Assembly (NCBI RefSeq): GCF_037892605.1
Contig: NZ_JBBKTU010000001.1
Span: 3,038,001-3,102,000 of the forward strand
Direction of reading: 5' to 3'
Length of the DNA stretch: 64,000 bases
Origin: Lacibacter sp. H407
GTDB taxonomy: Bacteria > Bacteroidota > Bacteroidia > Chitinophagales > Chitinophagaceae
The notes under the pieces are model-generated. The model had not been told where the DNA came from and did no database searches. It saw only the letters and a list, made by a program, of their open reading frames with translations. A program made the position numbers and the translations under genes. This document shows, piece by piece, positions 50,601-59,774 of the stretch (position 1 is its first letter; every line of letters starts with the position of its first letter).

Positions 50601-51770
50601 ATGAACGAAACATTTTCACGTGAACAGTTTTTGAAATCAACCGCAATGGCAGCCGCCGCATTGCTGGTATCTTCATTGGAGGGATGGGCCGCAGCAATGC
50701 CCGAAAAAAAATTACGTGTTGCAGTGATCGGCTGCGGTAGTGTAAGCAACCGTTATATCCCGCAACTTTTATCGTCGAAATTAATTGAGCTGGTAAGTTT
50801 GTGCGATATCAAATACGAACGTGCTGTTGCACAGAACAAAGAATACAAAGTAAACGCAGCAACTTATCGTAACATCGATGAGCAATTGAAAGGTGTGCCG
50901 TTTGATATGCTGGTCACCTTAACTGATATGCAGATACATGGTGAGTTGAATAAAAAAGCATTACTGGCCGGTAAACATGTGTGGAGTGAAAAGCCAATGG
51001 CCAATACCTATGCAGAAGGGAAAGCATTGCTTGCGCTGGCAAAGAGCAAGAAGCTGCGTATTTGGGGTGCACCGGCTGTTGTAAACAGTCCGCAGTTTGC
51101 ATTTATGAGTAAGATGATCCAGGAAGGAAAGCTTGGACGTGTTGCAAGTGCACACGGACAGTATGGGCACACCGGTCCAACATGGAGTTCATTTTTTTAT
51201 GAGAAAGATGGAGGCAGTATGCCCGATCTTGGTGTGTACAATATGGCAACGCTTACAGGTTTGCTTGGTCCTGCCAGAAGTGTGATGGCGATGACGAGTA
51301 TTGTAAAACCGGAACGTAAAGTGGATGATAAAGGAACCGTAAAAGTAGTAGCAGAAGATAATGCGCATGTATTGCTGGAGCATGATAAAGGTGTGATCAG
51401 TCACATTATGTGTGGATTCAATTATTTTGATCCGCATGGACATGAAGCAGGCAATCAAACATTACACTCTATTCAGATCTATGGTGATTATGGCAACCTG
51501 CGTTTGATCGGCTATGATTGGGAAACGAATGGTGTAATGGTGGATACATCGTGGGATAAACCTGCTGTGTTGATGAGTACAGAGAAAGGCGGTTACGAAT
51601 GGCAGGAAGGTGCTCGTGTAACCGGCGAGAGTATTGTAACCGGAACAGAGCCACGTATTAATGTTGAACATGCATTGCATGTGTTAGAGATCATTGAAGC
51701 TGCACGTACATCTTCTGCAACAGGCAGAAAGGTGAAACTGAAGAGCGTGTTCCCTTGGCCAATCGTATAA
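50601..51770 (+). CDS. Gfo/Idh/MocA-family oxidoreductase
   Basis: 389 residues. A Tat-like N-terminal segment (about 1-31: SREQFLKSTAMAAAALLVSS) resembles twin-arginine signals but has only one Arg, so export is uncertain. The Rossmann domain (about 36-160) starts LRVAVIGCGSVSNRYIPQL, with EKPMANTYAEG as the family EKP motif, and the C-terminal beta-sheet dimerisation/substrate domain follows. NAD(P)-dependent oxidation or reduction of a sugar or keto-sugar is expected. The neighbouring GMC oxidoreductase suggests a shared keto-glycoside pathway (inference). Confidence 0.87.
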   Translation: MNETFSREQFLKSTAMAAAALLVSSLEGWAAAMPEKKLRVAVIGCGSVSNRYIPQLLSSKLIELVSLCDIKYERAVAQNKEYKVNAATYRNIDEQLKGVPFDMLVTLTDMQIHGELNKKALLAGKHVWSEKPMANTYAEGKALLALAKSKKLRIWGAPAVVNSPQFAFMSKMIQEGKLGRVASAHGQYGHTGPTWSSFFYEKDGGSMPDLGVYNMATLTGLLGPARSVMAMTSIVKPERKVDDKGTVKVVAEDNAHVLLEHDKGVISHIMCGFNYFDPHGHEAGNQTLHSIQIYGDYGNLRLIGYDWETNGVMVDTSWDKPAVLMSTEKGGYEWQEGARVTGESIVTGTEPRINVEHALHVLEIIEAARTSSATGRKVKLKSVFPWPIV

Positions 51771-51780
51771 AACTAATTGT

Positions 51781-52203
51781 ATGAATAAATTCTTTTCTGC
51801 GTCACCAATTTGGCAAACGGCAGGTATTACGCTTGTACGTGTAACGCTCGGTATTTTTCTGATGTATCATGGTTGGGAAATTTTCAATAAAGCAAAAATG
51901 GATGAATACCTCACATGGGATACATTCAAACAATCTTCAAGCGGAATTTTTTTGGTCTATGCCGGTAAAGCAGCTGAATTAATTGCAGGAATATTGTTTG
52001 TGTTGGGATTGTTTACACGCATTGCATCGTTACTTACCATTGGTACGCTTGGATATATTGCTTTTATGCTGGGCAATGGAATTATCTGGAACAACGATCA
52101 ACATCCGTTCCTGTTTGTGTTGCTCGCATTGATGTTCATTTTTACAGGACCGGGTTCACTCAGTTTAGATGCGAAGCTGTTTAAAGAAAGAAGGCGCTAT
52201 TAA
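51781..52203 (+). CDS. DoxX-family membrane protein within the PUL
   Basis: 140-residue inner-membrane protein with four predicted helices (about 13-32, 58-78, 82-102 and 109-129), matching DoxX. The GIFLMYHGWEIF helix 1 and GKAAELIAGILFVLGLFTRIAS helix 2 are typical. It lies 10 nt after the Gfo/Idh/MocA gene and 36 nt before the GMC oxidoreductase gene; DoxX proteins have been proposed as redox partners, so it may link flavoenzyme electrons to the quinone pool, but this is inference. Confidence 0.82.
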   Translation: MNKFFSASPIWQTAGITLVRVTLGIFLMYHGWEIFNKAKMDEYLTWDTFKQSSSGIFLVYAGKAAELIAGILFVLGLFTRIASLLTIGTLGYIAFMLGNGIIWNNDQHPFLFVLLALMFIFTGPGSLSLDAKLFKERRRY

Positions 52204-52239
52204 TAAACAGCAGCTACTAATCACTCATCATTTATCACA

Positions 52240-53967
52240 ATGCCCGATACTTCGCAGATACATATTAACACAAAAGGAAATAAAGCCAACAGCTACGATG
52301 CAATTGTTATCGGTAGTGGCATTAGCGGTGGCTGGGCTGCAAAAGAGTTGTGTGAAAAGGGATTGAAAACATTGGTGCTTGAAAGAGGAAGAGATGTGCA
52401 GCACATCAAAGATTATCCAACGGCAACACTATCACGTTGGGAGTTGCCGCATCGTGGACAAATTACGCAGCAAACCAAAACAAACAACCCGCTTATTACA
52501 AAAGCTGCAGGTTATGATGAAAGTACACAGCATTTTTTTATTCAGGATAAAGATCATCCGTACATACAGGAAAAACCATTTGACTGGATCCGGGGTTACC
52601 AGGTGGGAGGTAAATCATTAACATGGGGCAGGGCCTGTGCACGCTGGAGCGAATATGATTTTACTGCGCCGAAACGATTTGGCTACGGCGAAAGTTTTCC
52701 AATAGATTACAACGACATCAAAGATTGGTACAGCCATGTAGAAAAATTTATAGGCGTTTGTGGTAATAAAGATGGAATTGATTCGATGCCCGATGGAGAA
52801 TTTTTAACGGCTTATGAATTGAATGTAGTAGAACGTCATCTGCAGAAGGTGATCAAAGAAAAATTCAATCGCCATTATGTAAGTGGCCGTTGGGCACATA
52901 TCAGTGATCCGAAACAAATACATCTGGAACAAGGCAGAGGACAATGTATGAATCGAAATCTTTGTATGCGTGGTTGTCCGCTGGGCGGATATTTCAGTTC
53001 GAATTCTTCTACATTGCCGTGGGCAACAAAAACAGGTAACTTGACGATTCGCCCTCATTCGGTTGTGCATTCCATTATTTATGACGAACAAAAACAAAAA
53101 GCTGTTGGCGTGCGTGTGATCGACACCAATACAAAAGAGACGAAAGAATATTTTGCCAACATCATTTTTGTAAATGCGTCTGCATTAAATACAAATCTGA
53201 TCTTATTGAATTCAACTTCAACACGTTTCCCGAATGGATTGGGAAACGACAGCGGGTTGTTGGGAAAATATATCTGCTTTCATAATTACCGTGGCAGTAT
53301 GAATGGTGATGTGGAAGGTTTTGAAGAATATTATTATAAAGTATCAAAACCCGTTGAATGTATTGTGGCGAATTTTCGGAATCTTGAAAAAAAGGAAACT
53401 GATTTTCATGGCGGCTATGTCATTTATTCGGGTGCTTATCGTGAGAAGTTGAGTGATAAAAATATCAAACCGCTGCTGGGTGCTGCTTACAAAGAAGCCA
53501 TCAGCGAACCCGGTACCTGGGGTGTTTATATGTATATGCAAGGCGAAACCATTGCGAAAGAAAGTAATCATGTGCGGTTGAGCAAGGAAGAAAAAGACCA
53601 ATGGGGAATACCTTTACTGATCACATCGGTTGGTTATGATGAAAATGATGAAAAAATGGTGAACGATTTTTTACAGGAAGGGCAAGCTATGCTTGAAGCG
53701 GCGGGTGTAAAAAATATTCAAACAAGAGATAATAAACAAGCACCTGGTCTGGATATACATGAAATGGGCGGAGTGCGGATGGGTGCTGATCCCAAAACAT
53801 CGTTACTCAATGAATGGAATCAACTGCATCATTGCAAAAATGTTTTTGTAACGGATGGGGCTTGTATGACGAGCACCGGAAGTCAAAGCCCATCAATTTT
53901 ATACATGGCTTTTACAGCAAGGGCTGTCAACTATGCTGTGGAGCAATTAAAAAAAGGAAACCTGTAA
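52240..53967 (+). CDS. GMC-family FAD-dependent oxidoreductase
   Basis: 575-residue flavoprotein. The FAD dinucleotide fold begins VIGSGISGGWAAKEL (about residue 25), followed by LVLERGRD, QVGGKSLTWGR, and the C-terminal GMC region IHEMGGVRMGADP and VFVTDGACMTSTGSQSPS. H507 fits the catalytic His of GMC enzymes; the second catalytic position, normally Asn or His, appears to be S550. No signal peptide is visible. Related enzymes in this phylum oxidise glycosides at C3 (glucoside 3-dehydrogenase-like), usually with a separate small subunit that is absent here. Translationally close to GH43 (1-nt gap). Confidence 0.87.
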   Translation: MPDTSQIHINTKGNKANSYDAIVIGSGISGGWAAKELCEKGLKTLVLERGRDVQHIKDYPTATLSRWELPHRGQITQQTKTNNPLITKAAGYDESTQHFFIQDKDHPYIQEKPFDWIRGYQVGGKSLTWGRACARWSEYDFTAPKRFGYGESFPIDYNDIKDWYSHVEKFIGVCGNKDGIDSMPDGEFLTAYELNVVERHLQKVIKEKFNRHYVSGRWAHISDPKQIHLEQGRGQCMNRNLCMRGCPLGGYFSSNSSTLPWATKTGNLTIRPHSVVHSIIYDEQKQKAVGVRVIDTNTKETKEYFANIIFVNASALNTNLILLNSTSTRFPNGLGNDSGLLGKYICFHNYRGSMNGDVEGFEEYYYKVSKPVECIVANFRNLEKKETDFHGGYVIYSGAYREKLSDKNIKPLLGAAYKEAISEPGTWGVYMYMQGETIAKESNHVRLSKEEKDQWGIPLLITSVGYDENDEKMVNDFLQEGQAMLEAAGVKNIQTRDNKQAPGLDIHEMGGVRMGADPKTSLLNEWNQLHHCKNVFVTDGACMTSTGSQSPSILYMAFTARAVNYAVEQLKKGNL

Positions 53968-53968
53968 A

Positions 53969-55750
53969 ATGAAAAAGATATTCTTGATTGTCATTGTATT
54001 CATTTTAGTGTTGCAGACGAATGCACAACAGAAAACCTATTGCAATCCCATTAACATTGATTACGGTTACACGCCCATTCCTAACTTCAGCGAATGGGGC
54101 AGGCACCGTGCAACAGCCGATCCGGTGATCGTTACCTACAAAGGTGATTATTATCTGTTCAGTACCAATCAATGGGGCTATTGGTATAGCAGTGATATGC
54201 TCAACTGGACATTTGTATCAAAGAAATTTTTACGTCCGTGGAATAAAGCGTACGATGAGTTGTGTGCACCTGCTGTTGGTATCATCGGCGATACCATGAT
54301 CGTTTTTGGATCAACCTATACAAAACAATTCAGCATCTGGATGAGTACCAATCCGAAAGCCAACGAATGGAAACCTTTGGTCGACTCATTTGATATAGGA
54401 GGATGGGATCCATCATTCTTTACAGATGATGATGGGAAACTTTACATGTACAATGGCAGCAGTAATAAATTCCCGATGTATGGTATTGAACTCAACAGAA
54501 AGACCATGCAACCGATCGGAACAAGAAAAGAAATGTATGTGCTGGAACCATGGCGCTTCGGTTGGCAACGTTTTGGTGAACACATGGATAATACTTTTCT
54601 TGATCCGTTTATTGAAGGGAGTCATTTGACGAAACATAACGGAAAATATTATCTGCAATACGGCGCACCGGGAACTGAGTTCAGCGGTTATGCGGATGGG
54701 TTATTAATTGGCAGTGATCCATTGGGTTCATTTGAAGCACAGAGCGATCCGTTAAGTATTAAGCTTGGTGGATTTGTAAGAGGAGCTGGTCATGGTGCAA
54801 CATTCATAGATAAGTTTGATCAGTACTGGCATGTATCAACAACCGTTATATCAGTAAAGAATACATTCGAACGCCGACTTGGCATTTGGCCAACAGGGTT
54901 TGATAAAGATGGAATGATGTTTTGCAATACTACGTTTGGTGATTATCCGCATTATATTCCGGGCGATAAGTTTGATGGTTCAGCTTACGGGAAAGATGGT
55001 AAGTCGCCTTATTTCACCGGCTGGATGCTGCTCAACTATAACAAGCCTGTACAGGTTTCATCAACGTTGGGTGGTTATCACCCAAATAATGCAGTAGATG
55101 AATTAATAAAGACCTATTGGAGTGCAGCAAGTGGAAACAAAGGGGAGTGGATCCAAACCGACCTGGGAAATATTTCAACAGTAAATGCTGTACAGATCAA
55201 TTATGCTGATCAGGATGTAAGTTTTCCAAAGGAAATGGATAGCATATTTCTGGGTAAAACCATCGGCTTGTATCATCAGTACAAATTATATTATTCGATC
55301 GATGGAAAGAAGTGGAATGTATTGGTCGATAAAAGCAACAACAAAAAAGATGTGCCGCATGATTATGTTGAGCTGGAAAAACCTGTGCAGGCACGTTATA
55401 TCAGGTTGGAAAATATTCATATGCCAACAGGAAAATTTGCCATTAGCGGTTTGCGTGTATTTGGTAATGGGAATGGTGCCAAGCCTGATGCTGTAAAAGG
55501 ATTTATAGTGTTGCGTACAGAAAAAGATAAACGTAGCGCATTTATCAAATGGAAACCCGTTGATAATGCCTTTGCTTACAATATTTATTATGGCACACAT
55601 CCCGAGAAACTGTACACGAGCATTATGATCCATTCGAATAATGAGTATTGGATGAAAGCGATGGATGCATTAAAAACTTATTATTACAGTATTGAATCGA
55701 TTAATGAAAATGGCGTGAGCGAACGTTCACCTGTACTAAAAGTTGAGTAA
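53969..55750 (+). CDS. GH43 family glycoside hydrolase with discoidin and Fn3-like domains
   Basis: 593-residue exported enzyme; signal peptide about 1-19 (TNAQQ). The five-bladed GH43 propeller (about 22-330) keeps its catalytic set: base D51 in ATADPVI, pKa modulator D147 in GWDPSFF, acid E216 in FIEGSHL. Residues about 350-500 look like an F5/8 type C (discoidin) carbohydrate-binding domain (YHPNNAVDELIKTYWSAASGNKGEW, ARYIRLENIHMPTGKFAISGLRVFG), then an Fn3-like domain (about 505-593). GH43 enzymes usually act on arabinosyl, xylosyl or galactosyl linkages, which does not fit a pure glucan, so the exact substrate is open. Confidence 0.88.
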   Translation: MKKIFLIVIVFILVLQTNAQQKTYCNPINIDYGYTPIPNFSEWGRHRATADPVIVTYKGDYYLFSTNQWGYWYSSDMLNWTFVSKKFLRPWNKAYDELCAPAVGIIGDTMIVFGSTYTKQFSIWMSTNPKANEWKPLVDSFDIGGWDPSFFTDDDGKLYMYNGSSNKFPMYGIELNRKTMQPIGTRKEMYVLEPWRFGWQRFGEHMDNTFLDPFIEGSHLTKHNGKYYLQYGAPGTEFSGYADGLLIGSDPLGSFEAQSDPLSIKLGGFVRGAGHGATFIDKFDQYWHVSTTVISVKNTFERRLGIWPTGFDKDGMMFCNTTFGDYPHYIPGDKFDGSAYGKDGKSPYFTGWMLLNYNKPVQVSSTLGGYHPNNAVDELIKTYWSAASGNKGEWIQTDLGNISTVNAVQINYADQDVSFPKEMDSIFLGKTIGLYHQYKLYYSIDGKKWNVLVDKSNNKKDVPHDYVELEKPVQARYIRLENIHMPTGKFAISGLRVFGNGNGAKPDAVKGFIVLRTEKDKRSAFIKWKPVDNAFAYNIYYGTHPEKLYTSIMIHSNNEYWMKAMDALKTYYYSIESINENGVSERSPVLKVE

Positions 55751-55751
55751 G

Positions 55752-56420
55752 ATGAAAAAACAGATCATATGTAATATTGTCTTGTTGTTATTGATAGTTG
55801 CGGCCCGTTCGCAAAACAAAGGTCCATTCCCTTTCTGGGATGAAGTGCAAAAGTTTAAAACAACAGACAGTGTTTCGTTCCCGGCTTCCAATCAAATTCT
55901 GTTGATCGGCAGCTCTTCGTTCACCATGTGGAAAGATGTACACTCGTATTTTCCTGATCGAAAAATTCTAAACCGTGCGTTTGGCGGCAGTACGTTGGTT
56001 GATGTGATTCGTTACCGCTACGATGTGATCTTTCCCTATCAACCCAAGCAAATAGTGATCTATTGCGGTGAAAATGATTTCGCTTCAAGCGATACAGTAA
56101 CTGTTGAACTGGTGATGCAGCGTTTTACAACCCTGTACAATTATATCCGTGGGAAATATAAGACTGTACCGCTGGCTTATGTTTCGATGAAACCAAGCCC
56201 GAGTCGTATACACTTGCTTGAGAAGTATAAGGAAGCAAACAAACGGATCAAATCATTTCTTGCAACAAAGCCCAATACAAAGTTTGTGGATGTGTACAGT
56301 GCTATGCTTACAGCATCAGGTGAACCCATGCAGGATATTTTTCTTGCTGACAATTTGCACATGAACGCAAAAGGATATGCGATCTGGAAAAAGAAATTAG
56401 AAACAGTATTACTTAAATAA
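55752..56420 (+). CDS. SGNH/GDSL-type esterase in the PUL
   Basis: About 222 residues; signal peptide 1-20 (VAARSQ). ATG 55752 directly follows the preceding stop and is preferred over the TTG at 55743. SGNH blocks: S54 in LLIGSSSFTMW, Gly in AFGGST, Asn in YCGENDFAS and Asp-His in DNLHMNAKGY. Likely removes acyl (acetyl or succinyl) esters from the glycan in the periplasm; acceptor is inferred from the locus. Differs clearly from the SGNH lipoprotein at 4.4 kb. Confidence 0.87.
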   Translation: MKKQIICNIVLLLLIVAARSQNKGPFPFWDEVQKFKTTDSVSFPASNQILLIGSSSFTMWKDVHSYFPDRKILNRAFGGSTLVDVIRYRYDVIFPYQPKQIVIYCGENDFASSDTVTVELVMQRFTTLYNYIRGKYKTVPLAYVSMKPSPSRIHLLEKYKEANKRIKSFLATKPNTKFVDVYSAMLTASGEPMQDIFLADNLHMNAKGYAIWKKKLETVLLK

Positions 56421-56426
56421 TCAAGT

Positions 56427-57464
56427 ATGAAATTTTTTTTATCAGTTGTTTTGTTGATGTTATTGTTTGTGAGTTGTAAGGAACAACCGCAACAAACAAA
56501 AATTGCATTTGGTTCCTGTGGTTATCAAGATGAGCCGCAGCCGGTGTTAGCCATTGCAGCCGAACAAAAGCCGGACGCATTTATTTTTCTCGGTGATAAT
56601 ATTTACGGCGATACAGATAACATGGATACGCTGCGTAATAAATACCAGCGCTTAGGTGCGAAGCCGGAGTATCAGCAACTGGCTGCTGCCACAAAAATAT
56701 TTGCTACATGGGATGATCATGATTTCGGTTGGAATGATGCAGGCAAATATTATCCGTACAAGGAGCAATCAAAGGAAATTTTTCTCTCATTTTTTAAAGA
56801 ACCGGCTGAGAGCAATCGTAGAAAACACGAAGGGATTTATCATACAGAATACATTCAGCAAGGCGATAAAACGGTGCAACTGATCTTACTCGACGTCCGT
56901 ACGTTTCGCAACAGCTTATTGTTGTATGATACAACAGCAAAATTGCCAAGAAAGAATTATTTCTATACACCCGACTATCAACCGCACACAAGTAAAGACA
57001 GTTTGTTGTTGGGTGAAGCACAATGGAAGTGGCTGGAAGAAGAATTGAAAAAGCCAGCTGATCTGCGTTTGATTTGCAGCGGATCGCAATTCAGCATTGA
57101 ATACAACGGATATGAAGCATGGGCCAATTTTCCACACGAACAGCAACGCATGCTTGATCTCATCAAATCAACCAAAGCAAATGCCGCTATGTTTTTAACA
57201 GGTGATGTGCATTATGCAGAAATCTCAAAATTAGAATCGCCGGGTTTGTATCCCATTTACGATGTTACTTCGAGTGGTATTACTTCAACCTGGGATTTTG
57301 CGACCCTTAACAAAAACCGTATTGAAGGGCCCGTGATGGAGAATCATATCGGCTTACTTACTATTGAATGGACAAAAGATCCAACTATCAAAATGGAGAT
57401 CATCGATAAAAACAGAAACAGTCGTATTGAATACACGATCAATAAAAGTGAAATCAGTTTTTAA
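56427..57464 (+). CDS. PhoD-like phosphodiesterase/phosphatase lipoprotein
   Basis: 345-residue lipoprotein (lipobox LLFVSC, Cys at residue 17) of the PhoD-like metallophosphatase family. Metal-binding motifs: FLGDNIYGD (about residues 52-60), FATWDDHDFGWNDAG (about 92-106), and C-terminal FLTGDVHYAEIS. PhoD enzymes are Ca2+/Fe3+-dependent phosphodiesterases and phosphomonoesterases. In a glucan PUL it is a candidate for removing phosphoglycerol-type substituents. Six nt after the SGNH gene, so cotranscribed. Confidence 0.86.
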   Translation: MKFFLSVVLLMLLFVSCKEQPQQTKIAFGSCGYQDEPQPVLAIAAEQKPDAFIFLGDNIYGDTDNMDTLRNKYQRLGAKPEYQQLAAATKIFATWDDHDFGWNDAGKYYPYKEQSKEIFLSFFKEPAESNRRKHEGIYHTEYIQQGDKTVQLILLDVRTFRNSLLLYDTTAKLPRKNYFYTPDYQPHTSKDSLLLGEAQWKWLEEELKKPADLRLICSGSQFSIEYNGYEAWANFPHEQQRMLDLIKSTKANAAMFLTGDVHYAEISKLESPGLYPIYDVTSSGITSTWDFATLNKNRIEGPVMENHIGLLTIEWTKDPTIKMEIIDKNRNSRIEYTINKSEISF

Positions 57465-57485
57465 GTGCCAATAAAACGAACATAC

Positions 57486-59774
57486 ATGAAAAAGTTAGTA
57501 TCAGCAGTTGTGTTATTTCTTATGGTCTCACAGCAGGAGTTGAATGCACAGCAAACAAACGAAGCAAAAATGAAAATCTTCATTGATGCACTCATGAAGA
57601 AGATGACGGTTGATGAAAAGATCGGTCAATTGAATTTGCCCGGCTCCGGTGATATTGTAACGGGGCAGGCGAGCAGTTCCGATATTGGAAAAAAGATCAA
57701 AGAAGGAAAAGTTGGTGGATTGTTCAATATCAAATCAGTCGCTAAAATAAAAGCTGTACAGAAAGTTGCGGTGGAAGAATCACGATTGAAAATTCCGATG
57801 ATCTTTGGTATGGATGTGATACATGGTTATCAAACGGTGTTTCCAATTCCGCTGGGTTTGAGTTGCAGTTGGGATATGCAACTCATTGAGCAAAGTGCAC
57901 GTATTGCTGCAGTAGAAGCCAGTGCGGATGGTATCAACTGGACATTCTCTCCAATGGTTGATCTTACACGTGATCCACGCTGGGGTCGTGTATCGGAAGG
58001 CAATGGAGAAGATCCGTATCTAGGCGGACAAATTGCCAAAGCAATGGTGCGTGGTTATCAGGGAAAGGACCTGTCGCTCAACAATACCATCATGAGTTGT
58101 GTAAAGCACTTTGCGTTGTATGGTGCTGCAGAGGCCGGTCGTGATTACAACACAACTGATATGAGCCGTTATCGTATGTTCAACGAATATCTGTATCCTT
58201 ATCAGGCTGCAGTTGATGCAGGTGTTGGAAGTGTAATGGCATCGTTCAATGATATTGACGGAATTCCGGCAACAGCAAATAAATGGTTACTCACGGATGT
58301 GTTGCGCAGGCAATGGGGCTTTAAAGGATTTCTTGTTACAGATTATACCGGTATCAACGAAATGATGGATCATGGTATTGGTGATCTCAAAACTGTTTCT
58401 GCAAGGGCATTGGGGGCTGGTATTGATATGGATATGGTGGGCGAAGGATTCTTAACAACACTCAAGCAATCCTTGAAAGATGGAAGAGTTACACTTGCAA
58501 TGCTGGATGCAGCCTGCAGAAGAATACTGGAAGCAAAATACAAACTGGGTTTGTTTGATGATCCGTATCGTTATTGCAATGAAGAACGTGCAAAAACAGA
58601 AATTTTTACGACGGCTCATCGGAAGATCGCAAGGGAAACCGCTGCACAAAGTTTTGTGTTGTTAAAAAATCAAAACAACGTATTGCCGTTGAAGAAAAGT
58701 GGAACAGTTGCAGTAATTGGCCCGTTAGCAAACGACAAACGGAATATGCCCGGTACCTGGAGTGTGGCTGCTGAATTTGATAAAGCCACAGCTGTGTTAA
58801 CCGGACTAAATGAAGTTGCAGGTAAGCAAGTAAAGTTTTTGTATGCAAAAGGAAGCAACCTCGATTATGACGAAGCATTTGAAGACAGGGCTACGATGTT
58901 CGGAAAAGGAATAGGAAGAGATAAACGTACAAATGAAGAAATGATCAACGAAGCAGTTGCCATCGCTAATCAAAGTGATGTGGTATTGGCGGTGCTGGGC
59001 GAAAGTGCAGAGATGAGTGGCGAATCATCCAGCCGGAGCAATATTGAAATACCTGAAGCACAACGTGAATTATTAAAAGCATTGTTGAAAACAGGAAAGC
59101 CTGTTGTGTTGGTATTGTTTACCGGCCGTCCGTTAGCATTAACATGGGAACATAAAAATGTACCTGCCATTCTTAATGTTTGGTTTGGTGGAAGTGAAGC
59201 AGGTTATGCAGTAGCAGATGTGTTGTTTGGTGATGTAAATCCTTCCGGTAAATTATCAATGACCTTTCCGCAGAATATTGGTCAGGTGCCTTTGTTCTAC
59301 AATCATAAGAATACAGGTCGTCCATTAGCTGAAGGAAAGTGGTTTGAAAAATTCCGTAGTAACTATTTGGATGTAAGCAATGATCCGTTATATCCTTTTG
59401 GTTATGGATTAAGTTACACAAGCTTTAGTTATAGCGATGTAAAGATCAGTAATGCAACACCAAAAGGAAATCAAACGATCACAGCAAGTGTAACATTGAC
59501 CAATACGGGTGCTGTTACCGGTAAGGAAGTGGTACAACTTTATATTCGTGATGTAGTGGGTACTGTTACACGTCCGGTAAAAGAATTAAAAGGATTTCAA
59601 AAAATTGAACTTAAGCCGGGCGAAAGCAAAACCGTTTCTTTTACTATCAGTCCAAAGGATTTGATGTTTTACAATTATGAGTTGAAGTATGGTTGGGAAG
59701 CCGGTGAATTTCATGTAATGATCGGTGGTAATTCAAAAGATGTAAAAATGGGTAAGGTGAATTGGAGTAAATGA
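57486..59774 (+). CDS. GH3 beta-glucosidase (BglX-like)
   Basis: About 762 residues; signal peptide 1-20 (ELNAQQ), so periplasmic. GTG 57465 opens the frame but ATG 57486 gives the natural signal peptide. N-terminal TIM barrel with nucleophile D286 in VTDYTGINEMMDHG, C-terminal alpha/beta sandwich with acid/base E513 in AEMSGESSSRS, and Fn3-like domain (about 665-755). It resembles BglX-type beta-glucosidases, including those that cleave sophorose and beta-1,2-gluco-oligosaccharides in Bacteroides loci. It would finish oligosaccharides from the two GH144 enzymes to glucose. Last gene of the locus. Confidence 0.92.
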   Translation: MKKLVSAVVLFLMVSQQELNAQQTNEAKMKIFIDALMKKMTVDEKIGQLNLPGSGDIVTGQASSSDIGKKIKEGKVGGLFNIKSVAKIKAVQKVAVEESRLKIPMIFGMDVIHGYQTVFPIPLGLSCSWDMQLIEQSARIAAVEASADGINWTFSPMVDLTRDPRWGRVSEGNGEDPYLGGQIAKAMVRGYQGKDLSLNNTIMSCVKHFALYGAAEAGRDYNTTDMSRYRMFNEYLYPYQAAVDAGVGSVMASFNDIDGIPATANKWLLTDVLRRQWGFKGFLVTDYTGINEMMDHGIGDLKTVSARALGAGIDMDMVGEGFLTTLKQSLKDGRVTLAMLDAACRRILEAKYKLGLFDDPYRYCNEERAKTEIFTTAHRKIARETAAQSFVLLKNQNNVLPLKKSGTVAVIGPLANDKRNMPGTWSVAAEFDKATAVLTGLNEVAGKQVKFLYAKGSNLDYDEAFEDRATMFGKGIGRDKRTNEEMINEAVAIANQSDVVLAVLGESAEMSGESSSRSNIEIPEAQRELLKALLKTGKPVVLVLFTGRPLALTWEHKNVPAILNVWFGGSEAGYAVADVLFGDVNPSGKLSMTFPQNIGQVPLFYNHKNTGRPLAEGKWFEKFRSNYLDVSNDPLYPFGYGLSYTSFSYSDVKISNATPKGNQTITASVTLTNTGAVTGKEVVQLYIRDVVGTVTRPVKELKGFQKIELKPGESKTVSFTISPKDLMFYNYELKYGWEAGEFHVMIGGNSKDVKMGKVNWSK

